A stretch of DNA of 7,151 nucleotides from Desulfoplanes sp. (GTDB taxonomy: Bacteria; Desulfobacterota; Desulfovibrionia; Desulfovibrionales; Desulfomicrobiaceae), in contig JAQVZR010000088.1 in NCBI GenBank assembly GCA_028708105.1, positions 1-7,151 on the forward strand, in the 5' to 3' direction. Position numbers and translations under genes: made by a program. This document shows, piece by piece, positions 6,581 through 7,151 of the stretch. The notes below the pieces were generated by a model, which did not search any database, had not been told where the DNA came from, and was given only the letters and a program-made list of their open reading frames with translations. Each line of letters begins with the position of its first letter. Positions within the stretch are counted from its first letter, which is position 1.

Positions 6581-6627
6581 TGGATCATATTCCGGTTTGA
6601 AGTTGGCGTCTTCCGGGGCATCACAAA

Positions 6628-6819
6628 ATGTCCGTGTGGCGTCGGTATGAGGTGACAAAGGAAAAACAGGTATACAACATCTATCCTATGAAAATAGCGA
6701 TGGATAGTCTTCTTTGTCTTTTAGGTCAAATATGCCGGCAGGAGGGACAGCTTGTTGCAGGTATCTTTGAAGAAGACAAAATCTGTTTTCTTCACGCATA
6801 CTCCCTGCGAACAGGCTGA
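6628..6819 (+). CDS. Doubtful small ORF, 63 codons, no recognised product
   Basis: The frame runs from ATG 6628 to TGA 6819 through the gap between pncB and the HU gene. A shorter version from ATG 6688 or 6700 gives about 40 residues, ending in a plausible-looking tract (QLVAGIFEEDK, then ICFLHAYSLRTG). I recognise no domain. Ribosome sites are poor (GGGGC about nine bases before 6628), and it lies antisense over the candidate pncB promoter and leader. There is no T-rich terminator in its direction. Most likely chance, but the codon use is not obviously non-coding. Confidence 0.15.
   Translation: MSVWRRYEVTKEKQVYNIYPMKIAMDSLLCLLGQICRQEGQLVAGIFEEDKICFLHAYSLRTG
6701..6729 (-). promoter_or_regulatory. 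Candidate sigma-70 promoter for pncB
   Basis: On the - strand, TTGACC (6724-6729) is five of six matches to the -35 consensus, and TATCCA (6701-6706) is a partial -10 box, with a 17-base spacer. Transcription would start near 6694, giving a leader of about 110 bases to ATG 6580. The -10 is weak, so confidence is moderate. Confidence 0.45.
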
Positions 6820-6822
6820 CAT

Positions 6823-6845
6823 AAAAAAAGCCCGCAAAGCGGGCT
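6823..6845 (-). terminator. Rho-independent terminator of the HU gene
   Basis: AGCCCGC (6829-6835) and GCGGGCT (6839-6845) form a 7-bp GC-rich stem with a 3-base loop. On the - strand it is followed by a run of seven T (6823-6829, the last paired in the stem). It lies 21 bases past the HU stop codon. Confidence 0.92.
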
Positions 6846-6866
6846 GGTTAAGAAATATCGCAAGCA

Positions 6867-7151
6867 TCAGACATGCTTGGTGATGAAATCCAGTGATTTA
6901 ACTGTTTCGCGGAGTATTTTCCCGGGATTGAACTTGACTTTTTTCCCGGCAGGAATGGTGATTTCTTCTCCCGTCTGGGGGTGATGTCCCTTGTACTCGG
7001 CCCTGTCTATGACCTTAAGGGATCCAATCCCTGGCAGGTGGATCTTTTCTCCTTCGGAAAGACTTTCCGTGAGGACATCAATCATCGCGTTGATGGTCTT
7101 GCGTGTATCCTCTACAGAACCACCGGTCTTTTCCTGGAGCAGGACAATGAG
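6867..7151 (-). CDS. HU-family (DNABII) DNA-binding protein (5' end missing)
   Basis: This is a nucleoid-associated histone-like protein that binds and bends DNA as a dimer. The frame is open to the right edge and 94 residues are present; only a few N-terminal residues are likely missing, as HU proteins are about 90 long and this one has a slightly longer C-terminus (KSLDFITKHV). Visible order: helical dimerisation part (VEDTRKTINAMIDVLTESL), the turn GEKIHLPGIGSLKVIDRAE, then the DNA-binding arm with HPQTGEEITIPAGKKVKF, and the closing helix GKILRETVKSL. The intercalating Pro of the arm is kept, but the usual Arg-Asn before it is His-His here (KGHHPQTG). The fit is to HU rather than clearly to IHF alpha or beta. 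ATG 7085 is internal and not the true start. A strong terminator follows. Confidence 0.93.
   Translation of the reverse strand, partial: LIVLLQEKTGGSVEDTRKTINAMIDVLTESLSEGEKIHLPGIGSLKVIDRAEYKGHHPQTGEEITIPAGKKVKFNPGKILRETVKSLDFITKHV

Noticed and set aside
1..7151. CRISPR arrays, transposases, phage genes, toxin-antitoxin or defence genes
   Set aside because: I looked on both strands and found no regularly spaced repeats and no matching protein motifs.

Overview
The window is an ordinary stretch of bacterial chromosome of mid-range GC, with AT-rich intergenic gaps. It has seven genes that I trust, two of them cut by the window edges. The mix of a YnjB/YnjC-type ABC importer, a class A Hsp20, a lone HPr, a long-form nicotinate phosphoribosyltransferase and an HU protein suggests a Gram-negative bacterium. 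A sulfate reducer of the Desulfovibrionales/Desulfobacterota type is my best guess, but that is inference from gene style and not a database match.

Layout. On the + strand, 1-2875 is an importer operon: the 3' part of a YnjB-like substrate-binding protein gene, then two separate permease genes that share a 4-base stop/start overlap. No ATPase gene follows. On the - strand, 2997-3833 holds hsp20 and, upstream of it, a gene for the phosphocarrier HPr; a hairpin terminator at 2936-2972 ends this unit. A 328-base divergent regulatory gap (3834-4161) separates HPr from a + strand nicotinamidase gene (4162-4686). It contains a 20-bp dyad, a sigma-54-like element, a 22-bp AT-rich palindrome and three TGTC/T-tract repeats. 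The nicotinamidase gene ends in a strong hairpin at 4746-4789. Next comes 366 bases without a convincing gene but with several nested inverted repeats, then the convergent - strand nicotinate phosphoribosyltransferase gene (5156-6580) with a candidate promoter at 6701-6729. The window ends with the terminator and most of the gene for an HU-family DNA-binding protein on the - strand.

How the genes work together. The nicotinamidase (nicotinamide to nicotinate) and the phosphoribosyltransferase (nicotinate to nicotinate mononucleotide) are consecutive steps of the Preiss-Handler NAD salvage route, arranged tail to tail. The ABC genes would form one importer of unknown substrate. HPr, Hsp20 and HU are housekeeping or stress functions with no obvious link to the others. 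I found no phage, transposon, CRISPR, toxin-antitoxin or defence genes, and no clear new multi-gene system. The parts most worth a second look are the two intergenic regions, 3834-4161 and 4790-5155.
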